From positions 1 to 64,000 of the forward strand of contig CAZRYM010000006.1 in the NCBI GenBank assembly GCA_964604305.1: a DNA stretch of 64,000 bases, read 5' to 3'. Origin of the DNA: JASUTC01 sp964604305 (GTDB lineage Bacteria > Thermotogota > Thermotogae > MWEM01). Shown here one piece after another: positions 16,371 to 24,652 of the stretch (positions within the stretch are counted from its first letter, which is position 1; each line of letters begins with the position of its first letter). A program made the position numbers and the translations under genes. The notes beneath the pieces were generated by a model that was not told the DNA's origin, searched no databases, and saw nothing but the letters and a program-made list of their open reading frames with translations.

Positions 16371-17375
16371 TTGAGCACAGAGGAACATTTGCGGTCGTAC
16401 GGAAAAATCAACCTGTATCTGGATGTTTTGGATAAAAGGGCAGACGGATATCATGATATCATTACACTTTTTCAAAGAATTGAGATTCACGATGATATCT
16501 ACATCGAGAAAAATGGCGGGAAAGAAAATCATTTTGCTATTTCTTATGAAGATTGCATCCCTTTCAAACCAAAATTGACCTGGGATGAAAACAACTCGCT
16601 TTTTCGAGCTTTCAATGCCCTTAAGAGCCGTATCGGAGAAGAAATAGGCGGTTACAATATCACCTTAAAAAAGAGACTTCCTCCAGAATCAGGCCTTGGT
16701 GGAGCCAGTTCAAACGCAGCTGAGTTGATCAAATACTTTTCTTCAAAATATGATATTCCCTTCGATGAAATGATAAAAACCGCAAAGGAAATCGGAGCGG
16801 ATGTGCCGTTTTTCCTATATGGAAATACAGCCCTTGGAAGAAATAGAGGAGATGATTTAAAACCTCTTGATCCTTTGCCGCCATACCCGGTGATTGTGTG
16901 CCAACCTCAGGTCACATTTTCAACATCAAAAATGTTTTCAATTATTGATTCTCTGAGATTTGAGGATTGGGACAATATCGAAGACGTAGAGCATGTGACC
17001 GATTTTGATGATGATCATGAGGAAGAGATGATTAACGATCCTGTACTGGACGATTGGGAAGATGAGGATGTGGAATCCTGGGTTCCCGAAGAAGAGATTT
17101 ACAGAACGTATGATGGCCTTAAAGAAGGAGAGCAGACATTAACTTTTAACGATTTCGAAAGAGCTGCAGATGAGTTGGAGTTGCCTTCTTATGAGGCTTT
17201 TGTTGAACGTTTTAACGAGATAAGATGTGAAGGTATGATTTTAAAGGGTATGACCGGATCAGGATCAGCACATTTTATGGTCTTCAACGAAACGGTAAAG
17301 CATGATGTCCTTGAGGAAATGGCAGTCAAATTGGCTGAGATGTCCGGCTGGGTTAAGAAGACGAATTTTTATTAA
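16371..17375 (+). CDS. ispE: 4-diphosphocytidyl-2-C-methyl-D-erythritol kinase with acidic insertion
   Basis: GHMP kinase of the non-mevalonate isoprenoid pathway, phosphorylating the 2-hydroxyl of CDP-methylerythritol. The substrate loop YGKINLYLDVLDKRADGYHD, the ATP-binding LPPESGLGGASSNAAELI and the C-terminal MTGSGSAHFMVF are intact. The protein is about 334 residues, some 50 more than usual. The excess is a strongly acidic block (DDDHEEEM, DDWEDEDVESW, about residues 197-240) inserted after STSKMFSIIDS and before the next conserved helix. The TTG at 16371 is chosen because it follows GAGGG; a TTG at 16344 lies within the previous gene. ispH of the same pathway is at 34512. Confidence 0.93.
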   Translation: MSTEEHLRSYGKINLYLDVLDKRADGYHDIITLFQRIEIHDDIYIEKNGGKENHFAISYEDCIPFKPKLTWDENNSLFRAFNALKSRIGEEIGGYNITLKKRLPPESGLGGASSNAAELIKYFSSKYDIPFDEMIKTAKEIGADVPFFLYGNTALGRNRGDDLKPLDPLPPYPVIVCQPQVTFSTSKMFSIIDSLRFEDWDNIEDVEHVTDFDDDHEEEMINDPVLDDWEDEDVESWVPEEEIYRTYDGLKEGEQTLTFNDFERAADELELPSYEAFVERFNEIRCEGMILKGMTGSGSAHFMVFNETVKHDVLEEMAVKLAEMSGWVKKTNFY

Positions 17376-17408
17376 ACATTGGTAAAGAAATAATTTACGA
17401 TATTGTAA

Positions 17409-17445
17409 CCCGGTGATTTTTCATCTCTATGATATAATCACCGGG
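17409..17445 (+). promoter_or_regulatory. Promoter of rpsF-ssb-rpsR overlapped by a perfect inverted repeat
   Basis: CCCGGTGAT (17409-17417) and ATCACCGGG (17437-17445) form 9-bp arms. A TATAAT -10 element (17433-17438) overlaps the right arm. The element could be an operator or, as RNA from upstream, the terminator of the ispE transcript, although the following T run is weak. Confidence 0.5.
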
Positions 17446-17450
17446 CAAAT

Positions 17451-17490
17451 CCTGTTTTCACAACATAGGTGAAGACCAATAGACCGTAGG
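17451..17490 (+). promoter_or_regulatory. Possible S6:S18 ribosomal protein leader
   Basis: The rpsF leader can fold as GTTTTCAC / GTGAAGAC (17454-17461 and 17469-17476) with a 7-base loop. On the 3' side an unpaired segment carries CCG (17484-17486), closed by CCT / AGG. A CCG on the 3' side of an internal loop is the mark of the known autoregulatory S6:S18 site, but the match here is only by eye. Confidence 0.35.
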
Positions 17491-17499
17491 AGGTAGAAA

Positions 17500-17937
17500 G
17501 TGAGAATTTACGAATTGATGTTTATCACCGACCCCAGACTCCCTGAAGAGAAAAGGGAAGAGGGAGTCGAGAAGGTTAAAAAGATGATCGAAGAAAGAGT
17601 AAATGGTAAAGTCGAGAAAGTTGACAGATGGGGTGTGAGAAAGCTAGCCTATACACTACCGAAGAGTAAGCTGGATGAAGGCGATTATACCGTCATCCTT
17701 TTCAGAGCGGATGGTTCTGAACTGGAACCGCTGGAAAATCTCTTCCATGTTTCACCGGAATTTATTAGAAAGCAGATAGTCAGAAGAGAAGACATCGAAA
17801 AGGAAGAGAGAAAAAAGATCGTTCAAAGTCGGGTTAATGGAACTGTTGAGATTGAAGAAACTTCTGAGGAAGTTGTTGAAGAAGTTGTTACCGAAGAGAC
17901 TGAACCTGAATTTGATGTTGAGGAAAAAGGCGAGTAA
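17500..17937 (+). CDS. rpsF: Small ribosomal subunit protein bS6
   Basis: 30S platform protein that binds 16S rRNA together with S18; 145 residues. The N-terminus RIYELMFITDPRL and the core WGVRKLAYTLPKSKLDEGDY are typical. A C-terminal acidic tail of about 45 residues (EETSEEVVEEVVTEETEPEF) exceeds the common length and resembles the Glu-rich tails seen in some bS6 proteins. The GTG start follows AGGAGG. It heads the conserved rpsF-ssb-rpsR operon. Confidence 0.97.
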   Translation: MRIYELMFITDPRLPEEKREEGVEKVKKMIEERVNGKVEKVDRWGVRKLAYTLPKSKLDEGDYTVILFRADGSELEPLENLFHVSPEFIRKQIVRREDIEKEERKKIVQSRVNGTVEIEETSEEVVEEVVTEETEPEFDVEEKGE

Positions 17938-17940
17938 ATT

Positions 17941-18417
17941 ATGTCAATCAGTTATAACAAGGTAATTTTAGTGGGAAGACTCACTGCTGATCCGCAGGTG
18001 TCATATGCCTCAAACGGAATCATGATAGCGAAGTTTACCCTGGCAGTTGACAGACAGTTTAAACGAGATGCACAAAACAGTCAAGATGCTGATTTTTTGA
18101 GGATAGTAGCCTTTGGAAAATTGGCAGAGTTTGTCAACAATTACCTTTCAAAGGGTAGATTGATTATGGCTGAGGGAAGAATCCAAACTTCACGATTCCA
18201 GGGAGCAGACGGTATTACAAAATACTTCACAGATATTATAGCTGAAAAGCTTAATTTTATGGAGACCAAAAAGAGTGCTCAGGAATACGACAGAAAAGGT
18301 GGAGACAACAGTTATGACAATTCAAACAGACCCTTTGACAATGGTGACATGATAACAAATAACGAAGAGGTCTTTGATGGACCCGGTGAATCAGAAGACG
18401 ACGAAGTACCGTTTTGA
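17941..18417 (+). CDS. ssb: Single-stranded DNA-binding protein
   Basis: Replication and repair protein of 158 residues. The OB fold occupies residues 1-110 (NKVILVGRLTADPQVSYASN and FLRIVAFGKLAEFVNNYLSKG). A Gly/Asn/Asp-rich linker follows, and the tip is DDEVPF, the classic SSB interaction tail. It starts three bases after rpsF, between the two ribosomal protein genes as in most bacteria. Confidence 0.97.
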   Translation: MSISYNKVILVGRLTADPQVSYASNGIMIAKFTLAVDRQFKRDAQNSQDADFLRIVAFGKLAEFVNNYLSKGRLIMAEGRIQTSRFQGADGITKYFTDIIAEKLNFMETKKSAQEYDRKGGDNSYDNSNRPFDNGDMITNNEEVFDGPGESEDDEVPF

Positions 18418-18441
18418 TAAAAGGAATGAGGAGGAAAATAA

Positions 18442-18705
18442 ATGGCTCAGAACAGTAGTAGGGATAGAGGAAGAAACCCAAGGAATCAGAAATTCAAAAG
18501 AAGAAAGAGAAGGAAGTGTGCTCTTTGTTCAAAAGATACCAACTTTGTTGATTATAAGGACTTAAATTTCCTTAAGGAATACATTTCCGATAAAGGAAGA
18601 ATTATTCCCAGAAGGATAAATGGTAGTTGTGCAAAACACCAAAGAACTATCAAAACAGCCATCAAGAGAGCAAGACAGATGGCATTGTTGCCTTATACAA
18701 GATAA
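18442..18705 (+). CDS. rpsR: Small ribosomal subunit protein bS18
   Basis: 30S platform protein of 87 residues that pairs with bS6. After a basic N-terminus, CALCSKDTNFVDYKDLNFLK carries a CxxC pair that may bind zinc, and CAKHQRTIKTAIKRARQMAL is the usual C-terminal RNA-binding helix. The SD GAGGAGG is well placed. It is last in the rpsF operon. Confidence 0.97.
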   Translation: MAQNSSRDRGRNPRNQKFKRRKRRKCALCSKDTNFVDYKDLNFLKEYISDKGRIIPRRINGSCAKHQRTIKTAIKRARQMALLPYTR

Positions 18706-18725
18706 ACCAAAAAAAGGAAGTTTTG

Positions 18726-18734
18726 TGGTATAAT
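18726..18734 (+). promoter_or_regulatory. Extended -10 promoter ahead of the GlpA-like operon
   Basis: TGGTATAAT is a perfect extended -10 box. Transcripts from it would meet the terminator at 18779-18828 before reaching the first gene at 18844, so the pair may be a regulated leader. Confidence 0.55.
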
Positions 18735-18778
18735 AAATAAGGATACATAAAATTGAATACCATTAAGGCATAAGAGAA

Positions 18779-18828
18779 TAAAAGACGCCTCGTTGATACG
18801 TATCATCGCGGCGTCTTTTTGTTTTTAT
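18779..18828 (+). terminator. Strong intrinsic terminator in the leader of the GlpA-like operon
   Basis: AAAGACGCC and GGCGTCTTT form the base of a long hairpin whose tip is the palindrome TTGATACGTATCA; only two mismatches break a stem of about 19 bp. TTTTTGTTTTT follows directly. It lies 16-20 bases before the start region of the next gene, leaving no room for a promoter in between. It is either the rpsR terminator with read-through or an attenuator for the GlpA-like operon. Confidence 0.85.
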
Positions 18829-18843
18829 AACGGGAGGGTTATT

Positions 18844-20304
18844 ATGAATGGCATACCAAACGTGGTTGTAATCGGAGCGGGAGTAGTTGGATCATTAATT
18901 GCGAGAGAATTGACTAAGTACAATGTATATGTCACACTGATAGATAAAGAAGAAGATGCCGGTTGGGGTGTGACAAAGGCAAATTCAGCCATCGTGCATG
19001 GTGGATATGATGATCCTGTAGATTCTGTCAGGGGCCGGTTTGCGGCAAAAGGAAATCGGATGTATACAAAATTGTCTCAAGAGCTTGGATTCGACCTGGA
19101 AAGGATTGGTTCTTACGTTCTAGCTTTTGAGGACGATGAGATGACCCATCTGGATGAATTGATGGAAAAGGCGAAATCGAATGGCGTGGACGGTTGTGAG
19201 ATTCATGGAAAAGAAGAAATTGTCAGACGAAACCCGAACATCAATCAAAGAGTAAAAGGAGGATTTTGGTGTCCTTCTGCCGGTATTACGGAACCTTGGA
19301 TGGTAGCCATAGCTGCTGTTGAAAATGCAGTTTTAAACGGGATGGAATTTAGGCCCGGAGAAACCGTTAAAGAAATCATTACAAAAGAAATAGATGGGAA
19401 AGAAGTTGTTAAAACAGTAAAGACAAATAAGGCGCAATACCCCTGTGATATTGTGATCAACGCTGCAGGTCTTTACGCTGATAAGATCGCAGAGATGGCC
19501 GGTGCTACATGCCCTATCCTTCATCCAAGAAAAGGTGAATACATCCTTTTGGATAAAAAGCTGGGTGCTATTGTCACAAACGTACTCTTCCCCGTCCCCA
19601 CAAAAGAGTCAAAGGGTATCCTCGTTCTGCCTACCGTTGATGGTGGCATTCTACTCGGGCCAACGGCAGAAGATTTGGATGTGGATCAAAAAGAAGACAC
19701 TTCAACAACCTCAGAAGGCCTGAATGAGGTGAGACGAAAGACTTCTTCAATGGTAAATGGTTTGGACTTTTCCCAAACGGTTAAGATATTTGCCGGTCTG
19801 AGACCGGAAGATCCTCAAAAGGATTTTGTAATCGGCGAAACGAATGTCAATGGTTTTATCAACGCCGCTGCCATGCGTTCTCCGGGATTAACCGCAGCCC
19901 CTGCCATTGCAGAATACCTGGCAGAAAAGGTCATCAAAGAGGATGCAAGAATACCCATGAAAAAAAGAGATGATTTTAATCCCATATTGAAACCCTATCC
20001 GGTATTACCCGAAGAAGATCCACAGGTATGGGAAGAGATGGTAAAAAAAGATGAAAGTTACGGAAAGGTGGTTTGCGTTTGCAACAAGATCACTGAAGCG
20101 CAGATTGTAGAGGCAATACGCAGAGGGGCCAGAACCATTGACGGGGTAAAATTCAGGACCAGAGCCAGTTTTGGTCGTTGTCAAGGAGGATTTTGTCTCG
20201 CTCGAATTGCAGAGATATTGGCGAGAGAATTGGATAAACCGTTAAATGAGATTAAATACAGAACCGGCAATACAAAGTTATTATCCGGGAGAGTGAGAAT
20301 ATGA
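18844..20304 (+). CDS. GlpA-like FAD-dependent glycerol-3-phosphate dehydrogenase
   Basis: Likely oxidises sn-glycerol 3-phosphate to dihydroxyacetone phosphate. The 486 residues hold an FAD-binding DAO domain (VVVIGAGVVGSLIARELTKY at the start, AGLYADKIAEMAG, GLRPEDPQKDFVIGE) and a C-terminal BFD-like [2Fe-2S] domain with Cys at VVCVCNK and GRCQGGFCLA. The ATG at 18844 has GGGAGGG; the upstream extension runs into the terminator. It overlaps the next gene by four bases, and the three-gene set (this, FAD oxidoreductase, DUF1667 protein) matches a T. maritima operon I recall as TM1432-TM1434. The electron acceptor is unknown. Confidence 0.9.
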   Translation: MNGIPNVVVIGAGVVGSLIARELTKYNVYVTLIDKEEDAGWGVTKANSAIVHGGYDDPVDSVRGRFAAKGNRMYTKLSQELGFDLERIGSYVLAFEDDEMTHLDELMEKAKSNGVDGCEIHGKEEIVRRNPNINQRVKGGFWCPSAGITEPWMVAIAAVENAVLNGMEFRPGETVKEIITKEIDGKEVVKTVKTNKAQYPCDIVINAAGLYADKIAEMAGATCPILHPRKGEYILLDKKLGAIVTNVLFPVPTKESKGILVLPTVDGGILLGPTAEDLDVDQKEDTSTTSEGLNEVRRKTSSMVNGLDFSQTVKIFAGLRPEDPQKDFVIGETNVNGFINAAAMRSPGLTAAPAIAEYLAEKVIKEDARIPMKKRDDFNPILKPYPVLPEEDPQVWEEMVKKDESYGKVVCVCNKITEAQIVEAIRRGARTIDGVKFRTRASFGRCQGGFCLARIAEILARELDKPLNEIKYRTGNTKLLSGRVRI

Positions 20305-21554
20305 AAGAGATAAAACTGGATGCCCTTGTCATCGGGGGAGGAGCTGCCGGAATGGCGGCTGCTGTGGAACTGACACGGCAGGGTTGTGATACGATTTTAA
20401 TCGAACGAGAAGAAAGAACCGGTGGTGTGTTGAATCAGTGTATCCACAACGGCTTTGGATTGCACGTCTTTAATGAGGAATTAACCGGTCCCGAATACGC
20501 CGATAGATATAAAAATCAAATCTCACAAAACGAGATTACCGTTCATTCTGAGAAATTCGTGTTGAAGGTTGACCCGGATAAAAAAGAAGTTATAACAGTT
20601 GGCACTGAGGGAGTCACTTGTTACAAGCCAACGGCTTTGATTATGACAACCGGTGCCAGAGAAAGACCTTTCAGCAATCTAAGAATCCCAGGAACAAGAC
20701 CTGCCGGGATATACACAGCCGGCGTGGCTCAAAAATTCGTTAATCTCCAGAATTATCTTCCCGGCAAAGATGCTTATGTGTTAGGTTCAGGTGATATCGG
20801 ATTAATTATGGCCAGGCGCTTAACCCTTGAAGGGATGAACGTGCTTGGAGTAGCAGAACTCATGCCGCATTCAGGGGGACTTGCCAGAAATATCGCCCAA
20901 TGCTTAGACGACTTCGATATTCCCCTTGAACTTTCAACAAGTGTGGTTGGCGTACATGGCAAAGAAAGGCTTGAGTCAATTACATTGATGAAATTTACCC
21001 CTGATACCATGCAACCCATTGAGGGAACAGAAAAAGAGGTCAAATGTGATACCTTAATTCTCTCCGTGGGATTGTTGCCTCAAAATGAATTGATAGAGGA
21101 TTTTGTCAAAGTAGATTCCGTTAATAAGGGAGTAATGGTTGATTCTCATCAGCGGACAACCCATCCGTGGGTATTTGCAGCCGGAAACAACGTAGCTGTT
21201 TATGATTTGGTTGATTTTGTCACATTAGAAGGGATAGAAGCTGGTAAAGCAGCAGCTCAGATGATAAAGGAAGGTTTTGCCGAATGTAAACAGATTCCTG
21301 TTAAGAGGGGTAAAAATGTTGGTGCCCTGACTCCTCTTTTCTGTTGTCTTGATGATAACCCCTTCAAATTTTATATCCGTCCCACAAAAAACATCGATAA
21401 AGGCAGAGTAAAGATAGGACCGGATGTGGTCCAAAAGGTTGAAATCGGTATGAAACCCAGTGAGATGGTTGATATAGAGATCAAACCCGAGCACAAGGAA
21501 AAGATCAGAGAACTGGGTCTTGACCGGATCACGATAGAGATAGAGGAGGTATGA
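20301..21554 (+). CDS. FAD/NAD-dependent oxidoreductase of the GlpA operon
   Basis: A 417-residue pyridine nucleotide-disulfide-type flavoprotein without the redox-active Cys pair. It has an N-terminal FAD motif VIGGGAAGMAAAVELTRQG, a second dinucleotide motif VLGSGDIGLIMARRLTLEG and the C-terminal FAD motif VFAAGNNVAVYDLVD. It probably transfers electrons from the GlpA-like partner to NAD or another acceptor as part of one complex. ATG overlaps the preceding stop (ATGA), and the next gene overlaps in turn, so all three are translationally coupled. Confidence 0.88.
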   Translation: MKEIKLDALVIGGGAAGMAAAVELTRQGCDTILIEREERTGGVLNQCIHNGFGLHVFNEELTGPEYADRYKNQISQNEITVHSEKFVLKVDPDKKEVITVGTEGVTCYKPTALIMTTGARERPFSNLRIPGTRPAGIYTAGVAQKFVNLQNYLPGKDAYVLGSGDIGLIMARRLTLEGMNVLGVAELMPHSGGLARNIAQCLDDFDIPLELSTSVVGVHGKERLESITLMKFTPDTMQPIEGTEKEVKCDTLILSVGLLPQNELIEDFVKVDSVNKGVMVDSHQRTTHPWVFAAGNNVAVYDLVDFVTLEGIEAGKAAAQMIKEGFAECKQIPVKRGKNVGALTPLFCCLDDNPFKFYIRPTKNIDKGRVKIGPDVVQKVEIGMKPSEMVDIEIKPEHKEKIRELGLDRITIEIEEV

Positions 21555-21922
21555 TGATGGAGAAAAGAAAGATAACCTGTATCTCCTGTCCTCTTGGATG
21601 TGAGATAGAAGCAGAGATAAACGGTGACGAGATTAATATAAAGGGAAACCGATGCCCAAGGGGAAAAGAATATGCCATCAATGAGATCAAAGACCCAAGA
21701 AGAGTTGTCACCTCTAATGTAAAAGTAACAGGAGGTGAATTCCCCCTTGCCAGCGTTAAAACTACGGGAGCTATACCGAAAGGGAAAATTTTTACACTGA
21801 TAGAAAAACTCCGTGAGGTGGAATTGGAAGCTCCTGTCACAATCGGACAGGTGGTCTATAGAAATCTTTTCGATACGGGTTTTGACGTGGTAGTGACGCG
21901 GCCGGTTGAAAAGTCATTTTAG
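21551..21922 (+). CDS. DUF1667 protein of the GlpA operon
   Basis: Small cysteine-containing protein of 121-123 residues, third member of the operon. ITCISCPLGCEIEAEI and NRCPRGKEYA supply four cysteines in a CxxC-x3-C...C layout suited to a metal or Fe-S site. Three tandem ATG codons follow GAGGAGGT; the third (21557) has the best spacing. The family is known mainly by its co-occurrence with the two upstream flavoproteins; its role is not established. Confidence 0.88.
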   Translation: MMMEKRKITCISCPLGCEIEAEINGDEINIKGNRCPRGKEYAINEIKDPRRVVTSNVKVTGGEFPLASVKTTGAIPKGKIFTLIEKLREVELEAPVTIGQVVYRNLFDTGFDVVVTRPVEKSF

Positions 21923-21947
21923 TTTTTTTTATAAATAGATGATTACT

Positions 21948-21985
21948 GAAAACGGGGAGACTTATCAGTCTCCCCGTTTTCCTAT
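21948..21985 (+). terminator. Intrinsic terminator of the GlpA operon
   Basis: A perfect 15-bp stem (GAAAACGGGGAGACT / AGTCTCCCCGTTTTC) with loop TATC ends the operon. The T run is part of the stem's 3' side. Confidence 0.85.
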
Positions 21986-22010
21986 GTAAAATCACCGGCT
22001 TTTCGCAGAA

Positions 22011-22030
22011 ATAGTGGTATAATTCACTAT
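22011..22030 (+). promoter_or_regulatory. Extended -10 element inside a short inverted repeat
   Basis: ATAGTG-gtataatt-CACTAT places TATAAT (22018-22023, with the TGG extension) between 6-bp arms, which could be an operator. A second TATAAT at 22130-22135 lies closer to the phosphohexomutase gene at 22187. I cannot tell which is used. Confidence 0.4.
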
Positions 22031-22186
22031 CTTTCATGACTAAAGAATTAGTAAAGAGGTTTATGACTCCTGCCAAAGAAACAAAGTGCGATTTTTCAAG
22101 ATAGCGGATAGAAAATGGCCTTTTTTCTGTATAATCATAATATGAAAAAACGACAATCAAAACAAAGATGATAAGGAGGGTTTCCA

Positions 22187-23884
22187 ATGCCTGATTACAG
22201 AGAGAAATACCAGGAATGGCTTGAAAACGATTTTTTTGATGAACAGACAACGAAGGAACTGGAAGCAATCAAGGGGAATGAAGACGAGATCAAAGACAGG
22301 TTTTATTCTGAGCTGAATTTTGGGACAGCGGGTTTGCGGGGAAAGGTGGGTGCCGGAACCAATCGTATGAACAAATACATTGTTATGAGGGCAACCCAGG
22401 GCCTGGCTGAAGTGATCTGTGAACATGGAAAAGAGGCTATGCAACGTGGGGTTGCTATTGCTTACGACAACAGGCATTTTTCAGATCTTTTTGCTAAGAC
22501 AGCAGCCCTTGTTTTAGCACAAAATGGGATCAAGTCGTATCTCTTCGATTCACTCAGGCCAACACCAGAGCTGTCTTTTGCAGTAAGGCATCTGAATTGT
22601 ATCTCCGGTATCGTTGTCACTGCCAGTCACAACCCGAAGGATTACAACGGTTACAAGGTGTATTGGGAAGAGGGTTCACAGATTCTTGATAACATCGCCA
22701 TCCCGATACAGGAAAAGATAAAGGCCATCAATAACTTTTCTGAAATTGGAATCATGGAGGAAAGAAAGGCCATCAGTAACCAATTGCTTATTTATATCGG
22801 AAAAGGGGTGGACGACGAGTATATATCAAGGGTGAAAGCTCTGTCATTGCGAGATGAAGAGATCAATAAGGATATCAGAATTGTCTACACACCGTTAAAT
22901 GGAACGGGTAATATTCCCGTCAGGAGGATTTTAAAGGAGAGGGGATTCCAAAATGTTCATGTTGTACCTGAGCAAGAAGAACCAAATCCCAATTTCCCCA
23001 CGGTGGACTATCCTAATCCGGAAGATACCAAGGCATTTGAATATGCCATTAATATGGGAAATGAGGTTAATGCGGATATTCTAATAGCTACTGATCCCGA
23101 TTGCGATCGATTGGCTGTTATGGTATTTGATGGAAAAGAATATGTTGCGTTAAATGGTAATCAAACCGGAGCTGTGCTCATCAAGTATATATTAAAAGCG
23201 CTGGATGAAAAAGGAAAGATTCCTGAAAAAGGTGTGATTGTGAAATCCATTGTTACCGGTGATTTGGGGGAGAAGATTGCCAAACAATATGGTGTTCATA
23301 CTATTGAAGCCTTGACAGGTTTTAAAAACATTTGCGGTAAGGAAAACGAATTTGAAAAAACCGGTGAATACGATTTTATATTTGGTTACGAGGAAAGTAT
23401 CGGATATGTATACGGGACGTTTGTTCGCGATAAGGACGCTGTTATTTCAGCTATGCTCCTTGCTGAGGCTGCCGGTTACTACAAGACAAAAGGTAAAAGT
23501 CTTTTAGATGTTCTTGAAGATATATACCTGGAAGTCGGTTATACTTCAGAAGGACCATTCTCTCTTGTACTTGAGGGGATAGAGGGAAAAGAAAGGATAA
23601 AAAGGATGATGGTTTATGTCAGAGAGAATCCCCCAAAAGCTGTTGCCGGTAAAAAGGTAGTGGATGTGATTGACTTTTTAACTCAGGATAAGATTGATGT
23701 GGGAAAAACCAACGCCTTGAAATATACATTGGATGATGGCTCTTGGTTTGCAGTGAGACCATCGGGGACTGAACCCAAGATCAAGGTTTACGTATATACA
23801 AACGGTGCTACCAAAGCAGAATCGGATAAAAAGGCTGAGGCCATACAAGCGAACATCAGAAGTATCTTGGACAAGGTGAATTAG
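22187..23884 (+). CDS. Alpha-phosphohexomutase (phosphoglucomutase/phosphomannomutase), copy 2
   Basis: Second hexose-phosphate mutase, 565 residues, with all catalytic loops: TASHNPKDYNGYK (Ser147), ATDPDCDRLAV for the metal, FGYEESIGYVYGTFVRDKDA for the sugar and RPSGTEPKIKVYVY for the phosphate. The N-terminal YSELNFGTAGLRGKVGAGTN and overall length match the PgcA/ManB type common in Firmicutes and Thermotogota. The start ATG follows AAGGAGGG. It stands as its own transcription unit. Compared with the copy at 7598 it keeps more of the family consensus, so it is the better candidate for the main glucose/mannose enzyme. Confidence 0.93.
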   Translation: MPDYREKYQEWLENDFFDEQTTKELEAIKGNEDEIKDRFYSELNFGTAGLRGKVGAGTNRMNKYIVMRATQGLAEVICEHGKEAMQRGVAIAYDNRHFSDLFAKTAALVLAQNGIKSYLFDSLRPTPELSFAVRHLNCISGIVVTASHNPKDYNGYKVYWEEGSQILDNIAIPIQEKIKAINNFSEIGIMEERKAISNQLLIYIGKGVDDEYISRVKALSLRDEEINKDIRIVYTPLNGTGNIPVRRILKERGFQNVHVVPEQEEPNPNFPTVDYPNPEDTKAFEYAINMGNEVNADILIATDPDCDRLAVMVFDGKEYVALNGNQTGAVLIKYILKALDEKGKIPEKGVIVKSIVTGDLGEKIAKQYGVHTIEALTGFKNICGKENEFEKTGEYDFIFGYEESIGYVYGTFVRDKDAVISAMLLAEAAGYYKTKGKSLLDVLEDIYLEVGYTSEGPFSLVLEGIEGKERIKRMMVYVRENPPKAVAGKKVVDVIDFLTQDKIDVGKTNALKYTLDDGSWFAVRPSGTEPKIKVYVYTNGATKAESDKKAEAIQANIRSILDKVN

Positions 23885-23920
23885 CTTTTAACAACGATCA
23901 TGTATTTGGGAGGATGCATT

Positions 23921-24604
23921 ATGAAAATTGACTTTGAGCAGCGTGATGAGAAAATTCTTTTTAAAGTATCTGATTTTGATCCAAAGTTTGATACTGTTTT
24001 GCAAAAAAGTTTTTACTTGCGTGAGGGGGATTGTTACTATAAGGACTTTCCACCTGATTATCGTTATATGGAGCAGGTAAAGCGGTATTATCAAGATAAT
24101 CTTGAGAAAATGCTGATGCAACAAGGATATTTTGCCGAAGTTCCCTGGGAAAAAGGACTTGAAGCCTTCATCCTGGGCGTTGAAGGGAATGGAATCGATT
24201 GGTGGTTAACGGGAAGTTGTGCCGCTTGTGTCAGGGGAATATCATTTAACCCTCATGATATTGATATCATGGTCAACCCCAGAGATGTTGAAAAGGTAGC
24301 CGATATCTTTTCCGATTACATCATTGAACCCATTGTGGATTCAGGAGGTTGGGTGATTAAAACCATGGGGGTGTTATTTTTGGAAGTTGCCATCGATATC
24401 GCTTCCGGCCCGGATCCTTGCCTGGACGAACCAATAGCGGTTGATTGTGGTCCTTATGCTGAAAAACACCTGGAAGAGATTGTTTGGAGAGGTCATTCTA
24501 TAAAGATCCCTCAGGTTGAATTGCAACTGAATGTCAACCGAAAACGAAAGCGTTTTGAACGTGCGAAATTGATTGAACGCTATATTAAAGGAAAACAGAA
24601 ATAA
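23921..24604 (+). CDS. Nucleotidyltransferase-fold protein of unknown function
   Basis: A 227-residue protein. Residues near 95-125 read WWLTGSCAACVRGISFNPHD followed by IDIMV, giving the GS-x(n)-DxD pattern of the nucleotidyltransferase superfamily, with a later hydrophobic strand ending in IDIA as the possible third acidic site. The target cannot be named; AbiEii-type and LinB-like enzymes share this layout. I chose the ATG at 23921 because GGGAGG precedes it. It is convergent with leuS, and the two share a bidirectional terminator. Confidence 0.75.
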   Translation: MKIDFEQRDEKILFKVSDFDPKFDTVLQKSFYLREGDCYYKDFPPDYRYMEQVKRYYQDNLEKMLMQQGYFAEVPWEKGLEAFILGVEGNGIDWWLTGSCAACVRGISFNPHDIDIMVNPRDVEKVADIFSDYIIEPIVDSGGWVIKTMGVLFLEVAIDIASGPDPCLDEPIAVDCGPYAEKHLEEIVWRGHSIKIPQVELQLNVNRKRKRFERAKLIERYIKGKQK

Positions 24605-24635
24605 AAACAGGCCGCAAAGCGGCCTGTTTTTATTT
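24603..24635. terminator. Bidirectional terminator between converging genes
   Basis: AAAAACAGGCCGC / GCGGCCTGTTTTT with a 3-base loop has A on one side and T on the other, so it works for both the nucleotidyltransferase gene and leuS. Confidence 0.9.
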
Positions 24636-24652
24636 TGATAAAATTGAATCAT

